A DNA stretch of 64,000 nt. Source: Arachis hypogaea. Its lineage: Eukaryota > Streptophyta > Magnoliopsida > Fabales > Fabaceae. A program made the translations under genes and the position numbers. Each line of letters begins with the position of its first letter. The stretch's first letter is position 1. The notes below the pieces were generated by a model. It did no database searches. It worked only from the letters and a program-made list of their open reading frames with translations, and was not told the origin of the DNA. Location of the stretch: the NCBI RefSeq assembly GCF_003086295.3, contig NC_092048.1, positions 75,106,290 to 75,170,289 on the forward strand, read 5' to 3'. Positions 45,288 through 55,726 of the stretch are shown here, in pieces.

Positions 45288-45334
45288 TGTCAAGCTAATG
45301 ACAATGAACGAGCGCTTCATGGGAGGCAACCCAT
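45288..45334 (+). other. Conserved twin hairpin, Family 4
   Basis: TGTCAAGCTAATGACA, then AGCGCTT, then CATGGG-AGGCAA-CCCATG. The second stem differs from Family 1 (CATGGG instead of GTTGGG) but both arms changed together, so pairing is kept. Confidence 0.87.
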
Positions 45335-45985
45335 GATTTATGATTCCTGCTTGCTTTTAAATTCAATAAAAGTATGATCACTTTAGCATGATTTTGAACT
45401 TGTCAAGACATCCTTGACAGATACATATACTGCTTTGAAATACATGCCAGACTTCTAAGTTTGGTGTGCTTGACAGCACACAAAAAGTTAACATTTCAAG
45501 CATTCTTAGATCATATGCTTAGTCATTTTGGTGAAGTATATGACCAAACATTAAGTTTGGTGTCTGCATATGTACAAATTTTGAGAAAAATATAACTTTT
45601 GTTCAGAAAATCAAAATCATGCAAAGATGGATCATACATTGTTTAGTTTTAGAAATTTATGCTAAGAAATAAATTGGCACTTATGGTGAAAGTATCAATT
45701 GTAACAAGCATTTATTCAAATCACTGAGCAAGAGACAAGTTTGGTGTTCACCAAACTTTGGTTCAGGGACACAATTGATCTTTCACAAATAAGGACCATT
45801 ATATAAAATATAAGCATATGCCATTTGACCACCATGCTTTAAATGAGTTCTGAAGCATTTTGTTTTGATTTAATTAAAAAAAAAAGGGGCTTGAAGAAAA
45901 GACAAGAGGAAGGAACGGCTATGACAAGCCAAGAAGAGGATCACATGTGCCTAGAGAGGTGTGCCAATCTTGGAAAGCAAAATCT
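45335..45985 (+). other. Family-4 spacer between pol stop and ORF2 promoter
   Basis: Non-coding. AAGTTTGGTGT motifs occur at ~45459 and ~45551, and there is a palindrome AAGTTTGGTG-TT-CACCAAACTT at 45737-45758. The rest is AT-rich. The counterpart on the minus strand is 54442-55089. Confidence 0.75.
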
Positions 45986-46188
45986 GCATGCATGCACCAT
46001 TGGACACCGAAAAAGAGCAAGCAACCAATAGGAAGAGAATCCTTATCAAACTTCAACAATACATGCAGGCCATTCATTTCATGAATATCTATACTATTCA
46101 ACTTAATCTCCACCATTCATCATCATAACCGAATGCATTACTCTTTTGTGATCTTGTTGGGAAATTTGAAAACCTTTTCCATAAATAG
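45986..46188 (+). promoter_or_regulatory. Candidate internal promoter of ORF2
   Basis: An RY-type GCATGCATGC (45986-45995), ACCAAT (~46024) and CATAAATAG (46180-46188) are followed by a ~140-base C/A/T-rich leader and ATG at 46327. This is the layout of an ordinary plant RNA polymerase II promoter. The related copy keeps GCATGCATGC (54432-54441) and CATAAATAG (54241-54249). RY plus TATA is typical of seed-specific promoters, but that specificity is inference only. Confidence 0.55.
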
Positions 46189-46326
46189 CCCCCAACACAT
46201 TATAAAGAACACTTTCATACAGACCATTCTCACTCAAAGCACACAATTTCCTTCTTCTCTTCACAACAAAACCGAACATCACTCCAAACACAACCCCCAA
46301 CTATCTCTTATTCACACACATATTCA

Positions 46327-47833
46327 ATGGCCTCTTTAAGATCAAGGAGAAGACCAGGAAAGAAACCAATGGTGACAGAGCCTCCATCCTATGACACAAA
46401 AAGGTTCAGATCCCAATTTCATGAAGCAAGATACAATAGACTCATGAAGTTATGTCAAAGGTGTTGAAGTGGACTTTAGTCCACCATCAATCACAAGAGC
46501 TCTAAAGCTGAGAACCATAACTTATGATGAGCTTAGCTATGAAGATAGACTACGTGGTGATAATGACCCTGATGAAATATTGGAGGGGTTATGTATTGAA
46601 GGAAGAGACTGGGAAAGAGACTCACAGGGAGCCCCGAGTTGTCTGAAGAGACTTGATCTCAGACCTGAGGCAAATGGGTGGTATGAGGTGGTAAGGGTAT
46701 CAATACTCCCCACTGCAAATACCTCATCAGTCATAATCAAGAGAGCTTTCCTGACATACTGCATCCTACATGGTGGGGAAATCGACCTTGCCCAAATCAT
46801 AGCAGATAGCATCCAAGAGATGGCTGAAGACACAACTAAATCGGGTAGGCTTGGACACCCAAGCACAATCCTGAGATTGTGTAACAGGGCTGGAGTGCTC
46901 TTCGAGGATGAAGATACAGAGAAGGTGAAAGGAACCAGAGGAATTACAAAGAGAAAAATGGAAGGCCTTAATGAAGAAGAGGAGGAAGATCAAGAAGAAG
47001 AAAGAACTCACAGAAGAAGAAGGTCACATAAGAGGGACGAACAAGCTCAGGGTGTCATAGATATGAGTCAATTGCAGGAACTTCTTGATGAAATATCACA
47101 ACAGAATGCGAAAGCGCAAGAGCAGTATTCAAGGCAACAGAAACTCTATCTGCAACAACAAGAGCAATATCTAGAGCACCGGAAACAATATTCGAAGGAC
47201 AGAGAGCAAAATGAAGCCTGGCAACACAGAATGGAGGAAAGATTGGATAGCTGGCAGCAACAATCAATGGCCCAACAACAAGAACTTCAAGCTAAAGTTC
47301 TTGAGGGACAAAGGGAACTAACAACAGGACTTCAAGAGCCATATGATAAGATGTTCCTGACCCAAGCTAAGTATGGGGAATATACTCACAACTTATATCA
47401 GTGGAAGAATGTTCATCATACCATCGGAGAAACTAGACAAGTGCAGCAAATAGAGCATTATGAGGATACACAAGCAAAGTTGGAGTATTTAATCCGCTGC
47501 ATGCCAGGACTAAACTCGCGAATCAAACCATTTAAGCAGTGCCAAGACTTAAGAGACCAACAGAAGGCAAGGACCCAGCATTATACGGACAGGATGTATC
47601 AAAGATTGGAGGCAGTTGGGCTTTCAAGCCTCATAGATCCCGTCTGGGACAGAAGGTGTCGAGTGAAGAAATTCAGGACTATACCAAGCTCTGGACGAGA
47701 AAGAAAAAGAAAGAAGAAAAGCCAAAAGTTGGCAAAGAAACAAACAATAAGGCTAGACACAAATAGCTTGGACCCTAGGACATATGCCTGTGGTGTTTGT
47801 GTACTAGGATATGCTTGGACAAGTAGGTTCTAA
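46327..47833 (+). pseudogene. ORF2, putative plant transposon-protein type, internal deletion
   Basis: The ATG at 46327 encodes MASLRSRRRPGKKPMV, matching the start of the homologue at 54104. After RYNRLMK (46449) about 188 bases present in that homologue are missing, which shifts the frame. The rest is open from 46469 to 47833: VDFSPPSITRALKLR, then an acidic/basic hinge (EEEEEDQEEE, RRRRSHKRDE), a Q/E-rich coiled coil (~47060-47330) and a basic C-terminus. The FYAN...VRG-VDFSP pattern recalls the 'putative plant transposon protein' domain (PF20167, from memory). Its role in the element is unknown. Confidence 0.78.
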
Positions 47834-48305
47834 GGAGTATCTTAAAACTTGGCAACTTAGATCAACTGATTTGGGATTGTCAACTGAAAGTCCACAATAA
47901 AGAGCAACCTAGCTACAAAACATTTAGTAATCCAAAGAGATGCTGGGCATCAATGATCCTAGGAAGAAAGAAGTGAGCCATGTGTCTGTGGTGAAAAAAA
48001 AATGTTGAGTGAAGATAAGCCAAAGGCCACTGCAACATTTGACACCAAGCTTCTAATAGATAATAAGCTCTGAAATGCAAAAGAAAGCAAAAAAAAAAAA
48101 AGCTAACAAAGGGATTAAGCAAAAAGGTAAGGAATCATAGCAGCAACCTTAGTAAACCCTTAAGAAAGCATAGTTATTTTGACAGCAAGTAATAAATGAG
48201 CTATTTTTGTTCTGCATAAAACCCCATAAACAAAATTCAACTATTTGCCTAATAAGGACATGCATACCTATCTACTTCATTCTATCTTCTCTTATGTTTA
48301 AGTGC
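47834..48305 (+). other. Family-4 3' non-coding region
   Basis: Contains GATGCTGGGCATCAATGATCC (47940-47960), a relative of the AAGGCT-TGAGCATCAAT module, and a short A run (~48090). No gene seen. Confidence 0.7.
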
Positions 48306-48341
48306 TTGCTTGGGGACAAGCAAGTTTTAAGTTTGGTGTTG
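48306..48341 (+). promoter_or_regulatory. 3' LTR-adjacent module, Family 4
   Basis: CTTGCTTGGGGACAAGCAAG hairpin followed by AAGTTTGGTGTTG at the 3' LTR border. Confidence 0.82.
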
Positions 48342-50584
48342 TGATGACAAGTCATCTAAGCCTAGTTTCACTAGCATTTTTCTTTGTTTTTATTAGGTTT
48401 TATGCACTTTCTTGCATTCTAAGTAAGTGATTTGGAATAAAAATTCATGACTTCTTTGAATCAAACAACCACCATGTAATTGATGCTAAATCATGAGGTT
48501 TAAGCTACATTTAATTGAATTTTAATGATTTATAAACCTTGTGAATTTAGTGATACTTTGATTGGTTGTTTTGATTACTTGTAGGTGAAGAAAGAAAAAA
48601 AGAAGAAAAGCGTGGCTTAAGAAACGTTTCCAAAGGAAGCAAGAAGCGTGTCCAAAAGAAAGAGAAAGCGTGCCAAAAGGAAAGAAAAAGCATGATCACA
48701 TTGAGGAAGAAAGGAAAGCTAAGTTAAGAAAGCAAACTGAGCTTCACAAGGAATGAAAGGAGAAGGCAAGCTACAAAGCTAAGTTCAAATAGTTAACTGA
48801 GCACTAAAGAAAGCAAGGAAATGGTGCAAAGCTAAGTTAACTAAGTTAACTTTATCGGGACCTCTCCATATTAATTCAAGAAGAAATTCCAAGGGATGAA
48901 GCCAACAAGATTCGAACCAAGGACCAAGGAGAAGCAAGGAACTCACCTTGCAAGGAAATTCAAGAAGAAATAGCCAAAATGCATCCTCCATGGTTCGAAC
49001 TTGGAACCACACGCTACTCCTTGCAAGGGAATTTAAGAATAAATAGCTAGAATGCTTCCTCCAGGATTTGAACTTGGGAATTCTTTGAAACATAAGGAAG
49101 GAGTACCATCAAGCTTGCAAGGAAAATCAAGGAAAAATGGCTTAAATGCTTCCTCCAAGTTTTGAACTTGGGAACTCTTGGAAACACAAGGGAGGAACAC
49201 CCACTCAACCAAGGAAATTAGCTCCAAGGCTTCCTCCACCAAGTGTTGAACCTGGGACCTTGAAGTCTCAAGCAAAGCGCTACAAGAAAGCTCAGTTGGT
49301 TTTTCCAACTGAGCATTGCCTCTCCCATTCTTCCCCACACTTTGGCGCACAAGTTTGCACACCAAGGGAGCTGTGACACACATTTTGGCGCACCAAGGAG
49401 GAAGCCTTGCGCATCATGACACGGTCTAGAGCTAAGTTGGATTTTCCAACTGAGCTCTAATACAATTGACACCCAAACAAGGCTGGGCGCACCAATTTGA
49501 CACGGATGGAGCATGCTTGAAAGCTAAGTTAGATTTTCCAACTGAGCTTTCCCCTGGAGGTGCAATTTGGGCTACAAATTGGATTAAAAATCCAATTTAA
49601 TTCATTTCTTCACCAAATCAAAAGCCCACCCAAATTCCAAAATCCAAGAATAGAAAGTGTATAAATAGGAGTTAGTTTGATGTAATTAGGACTTTTACTT
49701 TTTGAACTTTTGACTTTTGGGATTTTTACTTTAGAGTTTTCATTTTCATTTTTGAGCTTTTACTTTGAATTTTTTGAGAGAATTGGGAAGGAGAATTGAT
49801 CCCTCTTCTTCTTGGTTCTTGTTTTGAGCACTCTTTTATTTTCTTGCTTTGGATCTTGGGTGGAGAATTGAAGAACTTCTGTTTCAATCTCACCTTGAGA
49901 TCTTGTTTTAATTCTCTGCATAATTGAATTGTTATTTACTTCACTGCTTCATCTTTAATTTACTTCTGCAATTTACTTTTCTTTACTTCTTTTGCAATTG
50001 TTCTTGTTGGATCAAGGAAGGATTTGAGATCTAGACTTGTTATCTAGTCTCTTCCACCCTGAGATCTTCAATCTCTTTTACTTTGCTGCAAATTAAGCAC
50101 TGCTTTCTCAAAGCATTTTTACTTTTCTGTTGAGATTTAGTTTAATTCAATTAATCCTCTACTCTTCTGTTTATTGCAATTTACCTTTGCTTGTTTAAGT
50201 TCTGCAAAATCCCAATTCCCAATTCCTTTTACAATTCAAGCAATTTACATTTCTTGCACTTTAAGATTCAGCCATTTACATTTCTTGCAATCTAAGTTTC
50301 TGCCATTTACTTTACTTGTTCTTTAAGATTCAGCACATTTACTTTCCTGCTCTTTCATTTATTGCAATTTCCCCTTCCCTTTTACATTTCAAGCAATTTA
50401 GCTTCTGCAAATCACAAATCACTCAACCAAATCTTGATTCACTTGACTAAATCAACCACTAAACTAAAATTGCTCAATCCTTCAATCCCTGTGGGATCGA
50501 CCTCACTCATGTGAGTTATTATTACTTGATGCGACCCGGTACACTTGCCGGTGAGTTTTGTGTTGGATCGTTTTCCACACATCA
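48342..50584 (+). mobile_element. Family-4 3' LTR (2243 bp)
   Basis: Matches 39862-42121 except for scattered substitutions and a 17-bp deletion near 50110. It ends CCACACATCA before the CCTCT duplication. Confidence 0.94.
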
Positions 50585-50589
50585 CCTCT
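50585..50589. repeat. Target-site duplication CCTCT (right)
   Basis: Second copy of 39857-39861. Confidence 0.93.
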
Positions 50590-50724
50590 CCCCCCTTGAG
50601 GTCATTCCTCTTAACAAATTGGAAGAAGAGGAAGAAAGTGAAGAACAGGTAGACCGTAGGTACATTTCTTTCTTTGCTTTGTTTAAATTCAATAAATTGG
50701 CATATGGTTACATTCTAAGTTTGG
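50590..50724 (+). mobile_element. Family-2 internal region, remainder
   Basis: Continues the sequence cut at 39861: the last codons of the coiled-coil ORF with TAG at 50651-50653, then ~70 bp matching 27416-27486. It stops inside AAGTTTGG, where a Family-4 LTR fragment begins. Confidence 0.88.
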
Positions 50725-51484
50725 CCAATGCACCTTGGATTATTTTCCTTGCAAGCTTGGTGGCGCTCCTCCCTTATGTTTCAAAGGATTCCCAAGTTCG
50801 AAACTTGGCCCAAGCATTTTAGCTATTTCTTCTTGATTTTCCTTGCAAGGAGTAGCGTGTGGTTCCAAGTTCGAACCTTGGATGAAGCATTTTGGCTATT
50901 TCTTCTTGATTTTCCTTGCAAGGAGCGTTCCTTGCCTCTCCTTGGTCCTTATTTCGAAACTTGGTGGCTTCCTCCCTTGGAATTTCATCTTGAATTAATT
51001 TTGAGAGGTCCTTGATAAAGCTCACTTAGTGAACTGAGCTTTATGTTGTTCCCTTGCTTTCTTTAGTGCTCAGTTGACTATTTGAACTTAGCTTGGTGCC
51101 TTACTTTCTCTCATTTGTCTTTGTGAAGCTCAGTTTGCTTTCTCAACTTGGCTTCCATTCTTCTTTGATTTTTGCCACGCTTTTTCTTTCCTTGGACACG
51201 CTTCTTAAGCCACGCTTTTCTTATTTTCTTCTTTCTTCACCTACAATTAATCAAAACAACCAATCAAAGTATCACAAAATTCACAAGGTTTATAAATCAA
51301 TTAATTATCAATCAAATTTAGCTTAAACCTCATGATTTTGTATTAATTAAAGGGTGGTTGATTGATTCAAAGAAGTTATGCATTTTCATTCGAAATTACT
51401 TACTTAGAATGCAAGAAAGTGCATAAAACCTAATAGAAACAAAGAAAAAGGCTAGTGAAACTAGGCTAAGATGACTTGTCATCA
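50725..51484 (-). mobile_element. Family-4-type 3' LTR, truncated
   Basis: Minus strand starts TGATGACAAGTCATCTTAGC at 51484 and runs through two TTCGAAC-type units. It ends near GGTGCATTGG at 50725. More than half of the LTR (TATA and R/U5) is missing. Confidence 0.88.
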
Positions 51485-51520
51485 CAACACCAAACTTAAA
51501 ACTTGCTTGTCCCCGAGCAA
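51485..51520 (-). promoter_or_regulatory. 3' LTR-adjacent module
   Basis: Minus strand GCTCG-GGGA-CAAGC (one arm mutated) plus AAGTTTGGTGTTG at the LTR. Confidence 0.78.
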
Positions 51521-52620
51521 GTACTTAAACATAAGAGAAGATAGAATGAAATAGATAAGTATGCATGTCCTTATTAGGCAAATAGTTAAATTTGGGTTAT
51601 GGGGTTTTATGCAGATCAAAAGTAACTCATTTATTACTTGCTGTTAAAACAAACTATGTTTCCTTAAGGGTTCACCAAGGTTGCTGCTATAATTCCTTAC
51701 CTTTTTGCTTATTTCCCTTGTTAGCTTTTTCTTCTTTCTTTTGCATTTCAGAGCTTATTACTTATTAAAGGCTTGGTGGCAAATGTTGCAGTGGCCTTTG
51801 GCTTAATTTCACTCAACATTTCTTCACCACAGACACATGTCTCACCTTTTTCTTCCTAGGATCATTGATGCCCAACATCTCTTTGGATCACTAAATGTTT
51901 TGTAGCTAGGTTGCTCTTTATTGTGGACTTTCAGTTGACAATCCCAAATTAGTTGATCTAAGTTGCCAAGTTTTAAAATACTCCTTAGAACCTACTTGTC
52001 CAAGCATATCCTAGTACATAAACACCACAGCCATATGTCCTAGGGTCCAAGCTATTGGTGTCTAGCCTTATTGTTTGTTTCCTTGCCAACTTTTGGCTTT
52101 TTCTTCTTTCTTTTTTTTTTTTCTGTTTTGGTTTATTTTCAAGGAGCTTTCATTAATTAAAGGATCATAGCAGCAAACTGGCTTAAGCTTCAAGTAACAA
52201 GTCATTCTTCAGCATTTATTCTATGAGCTATCAATTGAATCAAACACACACCACCATTAACTTTCATTCTAACTTTTGAAACATTGAACAATTGCTTTTC
52301 TAAATCAAACATCTTTCTTTTATTCAAACAGCAAGGGAAAACAAAACAAAGTAGTCAAGTTAATGAGTGATGACAATTATTATGCAGATGGTTTTTTTTT
52401 TCTAACTACTGATGTAGATAAATGAAATTACAGAATATAACACAATTGGAGGCATGTCATGTTTTAGACATGCATCTTCCTTATTGAAATTATGAAAGAA
52501 CTTCACCACCTTTATTTGTCAAGCATTTCCATTCTGTTGGATTTGCTGGATTCTCCCTTCTTCTTTTTCCTCTTCCTTGTAAAATCTTCAGCTTCTTCAC
52601 GGGGACATCTTCTATCCCAT
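51521..52620 (-). other. 3' non-coding region of truncated Family-4 copy
   Basis: Longer than the Family-4 counterpart; AT-rich with a T run near 52110. The GGGCATCAATGATCC module is at ~51860 (minus). No gene seen. Confidence 0.7.
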
Positions 52621-54104
52621 TCAGGATCTGTGAGACCAGAGCCCAACTTCTTCTAATCTTCGAATTGTTTTCTGGGTGAAGCGGTGAGACTTTGCTGCCT
52701 GGTGGTCTCTAAGTTCTTGGCATTGCTCAAATGATTTGATTTGTGGATTTAGTGCTGGCATGCAGCGGGTTAAGTACTCCAACCTTGCTTGCATATCCTC
52801 ATTACTCTCTGTTTGTTGCACATATCTAACCTCTCCAATGGTGTGATGAATATTCTTCCACTGGTACAAGTTGTGAGTATATTCCCCATACTTGGCTTGA
52901 GTCAGGAACATTTTATCGTATGATTCCTTAAGATTTGCTGTTTGTTCCTTCTGCCCTTCAAGAATATTGGCTTGGAATTCTTGTTGTTGGGCCATTGATT
53001 ATTGCTGCCAGCTCTCCAATCTTTCCTCTATTCTGTGTTGCCAAGCTTCATTTTGCTCCCTGTCCTTCGAATATTGTTTCCGGTGCTCTAGATATTGCTC
53101 TTGTTGTTGCAGATAGAGTTCATGTTGCCTTGAATACTGCTCTTGTGCTCTCACATTCTGTTGTGATATCTCATCAAGAACTTCCTGCAATTGACTCATA
53201 TCTATGATGCCCTGAGCTTGTTCATCCCTCCTGTGTGACCTTCTTCTTCTTGATCTTCCTCCTCCTCTTCATTAAGGCCTTCTATTTTTCTCTTTGTAAT
53301 TCCTCTGGTTCCTTTCACTTTCTCTGTATCTTCATCTTCGAAGAGCACTCCAGCTTTGTTACACAATCTCAGGATCGTGCTTGGGTGCCCAAGCCTACCC
53401 GATTTGTTTGTGTCTTCAGCCATCTCCTGGATACTGTCTGCTATGAGTTGGGCAAGGTCGATTTCCCCACCATGTAGGATGCAGTATGTCAGGAGAGCTC
53501 TCTTGATTATGACTGATGAGGTATTCGCAGTGGGGAGTATTGATCCCCTTACCACCTCATACCACCCCTTTGCCTCAGGTCTGAGATCAAATCTCTTCAG
53601 ACAACTCGGGGTTCCCTGTGAGTCTCTTTCCCAGTCTCTTCCTTCAATACATAACCCCTCCAATATTTCATCAGGGTCATTATCACCACGTAGTCTATCT
53701 TCATAGCTAAGCTCATCATAAGTTATGGTTCTCAGCTTTAGAGCTCTTGTGATTGATGGTGGACTAAAGTCCACTTCAACACCTCTGACATAACTTTTGT
53801 ACGATGGGCTGTTTTCGTTCTCCTTAACCGCATTGGCGTAAAACTCCCTTATTATCACAGCACTAATATCAGTGAGAGGACGGCACAGAAGATCCCATCT
53901 TCTTTCCTTGGTTATTTGTCGCATAATGGGATATTCTCCCTCCCTCAGTTCGAACCCCATTTCAGGGATGACAATCTTTGTTTTCATGAGTCTATTGTAT
54001 CTTGCTTCATGAAATTGGGATTTGAACCTCTTTGTGTCATAGGATGGAGGTTCTGTCACCATTGGTTCCTTTCCTGGTCTTCTTCTTGAACTTGAAGGAG
54101 CCAT
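52621..54104 (-). pseudogene. ORF2 homologue with full N-terminus, broken C-terminus
   Basis: The ATG at 54104 encodes MAPSSSRRRPGKEPMV and stays open to TAG at 53202. It includes the segment lost from the plus-strand copy (IVIPEMGFELREGEYPI, REFYANAVKENENSPS, SYVRGVEVDFSPPS). A ~19-base deletion near 53240 shifts the frame into HTGGMNKLRAS. The coiled-coil part resumes at 53199, has one TAA (52996-53001 region, CAA to TAA), and continues to 52621. This copy shows best what ORF2 was; the plus-strand copy shows the C-terminus. Upstream 59 in-frame codons before the ATG are leader, not protein. Confidence 0.8.
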
Positions 54105-54240
54105 TGAATATGTGTGTAAAGAAGAGATAAGCGGGGTTGTGTTTGGAGTGATGTCCGTTTTATTGTGAAGAGAAGAAAGAAATTGTGTGCTTTGAGTGAG
54201 AGTGGCCTGTATGAAAGTGCTCTTTATGATGTGTTGGAGG

Positions 54241-54441
54241 CTATTTATGGACAAGGTTTCCAAGTTTCCCAACAAGATCACAGGAGAGGAGTGAATTCGG
54301 TTATGATGATGAAGGGTGAGGATTGAGTTGAATAGTATAGAAACTCATGAAATGAATGGTCTGCATGTATTGTTGAAGCTTGACGAGGATTCTCTTCCTA
54401 TTGGCTGCATGCTTTTTCGGTGTCCAATGGTGCATGCATGC
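54241..54441 (-). promoter_or_regulatory. Candidate ORF2 promoter, minus-strand copy
   Basis: CATAAATAG (54249-54241, minus) and GCATGCATGC (54432-54441) with CCAATAGG between them (~54400). Spacing to the ATG is ~140 bases, as in 45986-46188. Confidence 0.5.
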
Positions 54442-55089
54442 AGATTTTGCTTTCCAAGATTGGCACACCTCTATAGGCACATGTGATCTTTCTCTTGACT
54501 TGTCATAACCGTTCCTTCCTCTTGTCTTTTCCTCAAACCTTCTTTTCTAATTAAATCAAAATGAAATGCTTCAGAACTTATTTAAAGCATGGTGGTCAAG
54601 TGGTATATGCTTACATTTTATATTATGGTCCTTAGTTGTGAAAGATCAATTGTGTCCCTGAACCAAGGTTTGGTGAACACCAAACTTGTTTCTTGCTCAG
54701 TGATTAGAATAAACGCTTGTCACAATTGATACTTTCACCATAAGTGCCAATTTATCTCTTAGCATAAATTTTTAAAACAAAACAATGCATGATCCATCTT
54801 TGCATGATTTTGATTTTCTGAATAAAAGTTGAATTTTTTTTCTCAAATTTCGTACACATGCAGACACCAAACTTAATGTTTGGTCATATACCTCACCAAA
54901 ATGACTAAGCATATGATCTAAGAATGCTTGAAATGTTAACTTTTGTGTGCTGTCAAGCACACCAAACTTAGAAGTTTGGCATGTATTTCAAAGCAATGTA
55001 TGCATCTGTCAAGGATGTCTAGAAAAATTCAAAATCATGCTAAAGTGATCACACTTTATTGAATTCAAAAGCAAGCAGGAATCATAAAT
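54442..55089 (-). other. Spacer between pol stop and ORF2 promoter
   Basis: Homologous to 45335-45985. It keeps the AAGTTTGGTG-TT-CACCAAACC inverted repeat (54665-54686) and the AAGTTTGGTGT motifs near 54869 and 54963. No ORF. Confidence 0.75.
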
Positions 55090-55137
55090 CATGGGTTGCC
55101 TCCCATGAAGCGCTCTTTTATTGTCATTAGCTTGACA
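55090..55137 (-). other. Conserved twin hairpin, truncated Family-4 copy
   Basis: Minus strand TGTCAAGCTAATGACA, AGCGCTT, CATGGG-AGGCAA-CCCATG; 13 bases after the coding stop at 55151. Confidence 0.87.
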
Positions 55138-55150
55138 TTGACCCCCTCTT

Positions 55151-55726
55151 TTATGGTGGTTGATGACTGTAGTGCCTCAACTTGTCCCCTCTGATCGTGA
55201 GCTTCTTCTTTGTTCCTTGGTTCTCTATTTCAGCATGCTCTAGTGAGAGTATTTTGCTCATAGTATAGTAATCATCAGTCTGTTGGCTTGCTCCCAGTTG
55301 TTGATAGACCAATTGCACTTTGTCACCTTTGGAAAGCCCTTCTGTTGGAATTTTTTTGTTCTTCCAACCCTTTTTGACTCTGTTTTTGTCTTTCTTCCCT
55401 CCTTTTGTTAACCCTTCTTCTTTGACAACAGGCTTCCTCTTGAGATTTCTTTTCTTAGTTGCCAATATTACAATGTCCTCTTGAGCTTCTTCATTATTTT
55501 GCACAATCTCTTTCTCTTTTTGACCTGCTGTATCATCTATCTCTTGCCTAGGAGGGCAGTTGTTGTTTGTCTTGTTGATTCCCTCCTTCCACTGCAGATT
55601 CTCTTTGTCTATTTTCGTACCATCCTTTTCTCCATTACTGATCTATGTTTCTGGCAGTACACTCAGAGTGACACTTTCATCATGCATCCTGAGGGTTAAT
55701 TCTCCTTGCTCTATGTCTATGATGGC
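55151..55726 (-). pseudogene. Protease end plus integrase-type tail, truncated
   Basis: Minus strand begins mid-protease (IIDIEQGELTLRMHDES), is interrupted by TAG at 55643-55645, and continues in the same frame to TGA/TAA at 55151. The linker KKGWKNKKIPTEGLSKGD runs into KVQLVYQQLG and RGDKLRHYSHQPP without the frameshift seen at 45069. It confirms that the protease-to-tail fusion is the family structure and not a local accident. Confidence 0.85.

Larger units (their letters stand above)
39862..50584 (+). mobile_element. Complete Family-4 Athila-like LTR retrotransposon lacking RT and integrase core
   Basis: 10,723 bp: 5' LTR 39862-42121, PBS 42128-42145, Gag-protease-tail frame 42325-45274 (broken), twin hairpin 45288-45334, non-coding spacer, internal promoter-like block ~45986-46188, ORF2 46327-47833 (broken), module 48306-48341, 3' LTR 48342-50584, TSD CCTCT. 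The LTRs differ at roughly 16-20 bases plus one 17-bp indel (~41630), about 0.8%, so it is the youngest complete insertion with two visible LTRs. With no polymerase it was probably mobilised in trans. Confidence 0.94.
50725..55726 (-). mobile_element. Truncated Family-4 copy (minus strand)
   Basis: Same family as 39862-50584. It keeps the 5' portion of the 3' LTR (50725-51484), the module 51485-51520, ORF2 (52621-54104), the spacer, the twin hairpin (55090-55137) and the protease C-terminus plus tail (55151-55726). Gag, the protease active site and the 5' LTR are not in the window; Family 6 begins at 55727 inside the protease. The left end lacks the rest of the LTR and joins Family 2 without a recognisable TSD, so a deletion or recombination removed it. 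Confidence 0.9.

Noticed and set aside
48085..48100. Poly(A) tail of a retroposed mRNA
   Set aside because: A short A run inside the element's own 3' region, with no target duplication or processed gene next to it.
52935..53706. Plus-strand ORFs opposite ORF2
   Set aside because: Shadows of the minus-strand ORF2 homologue.
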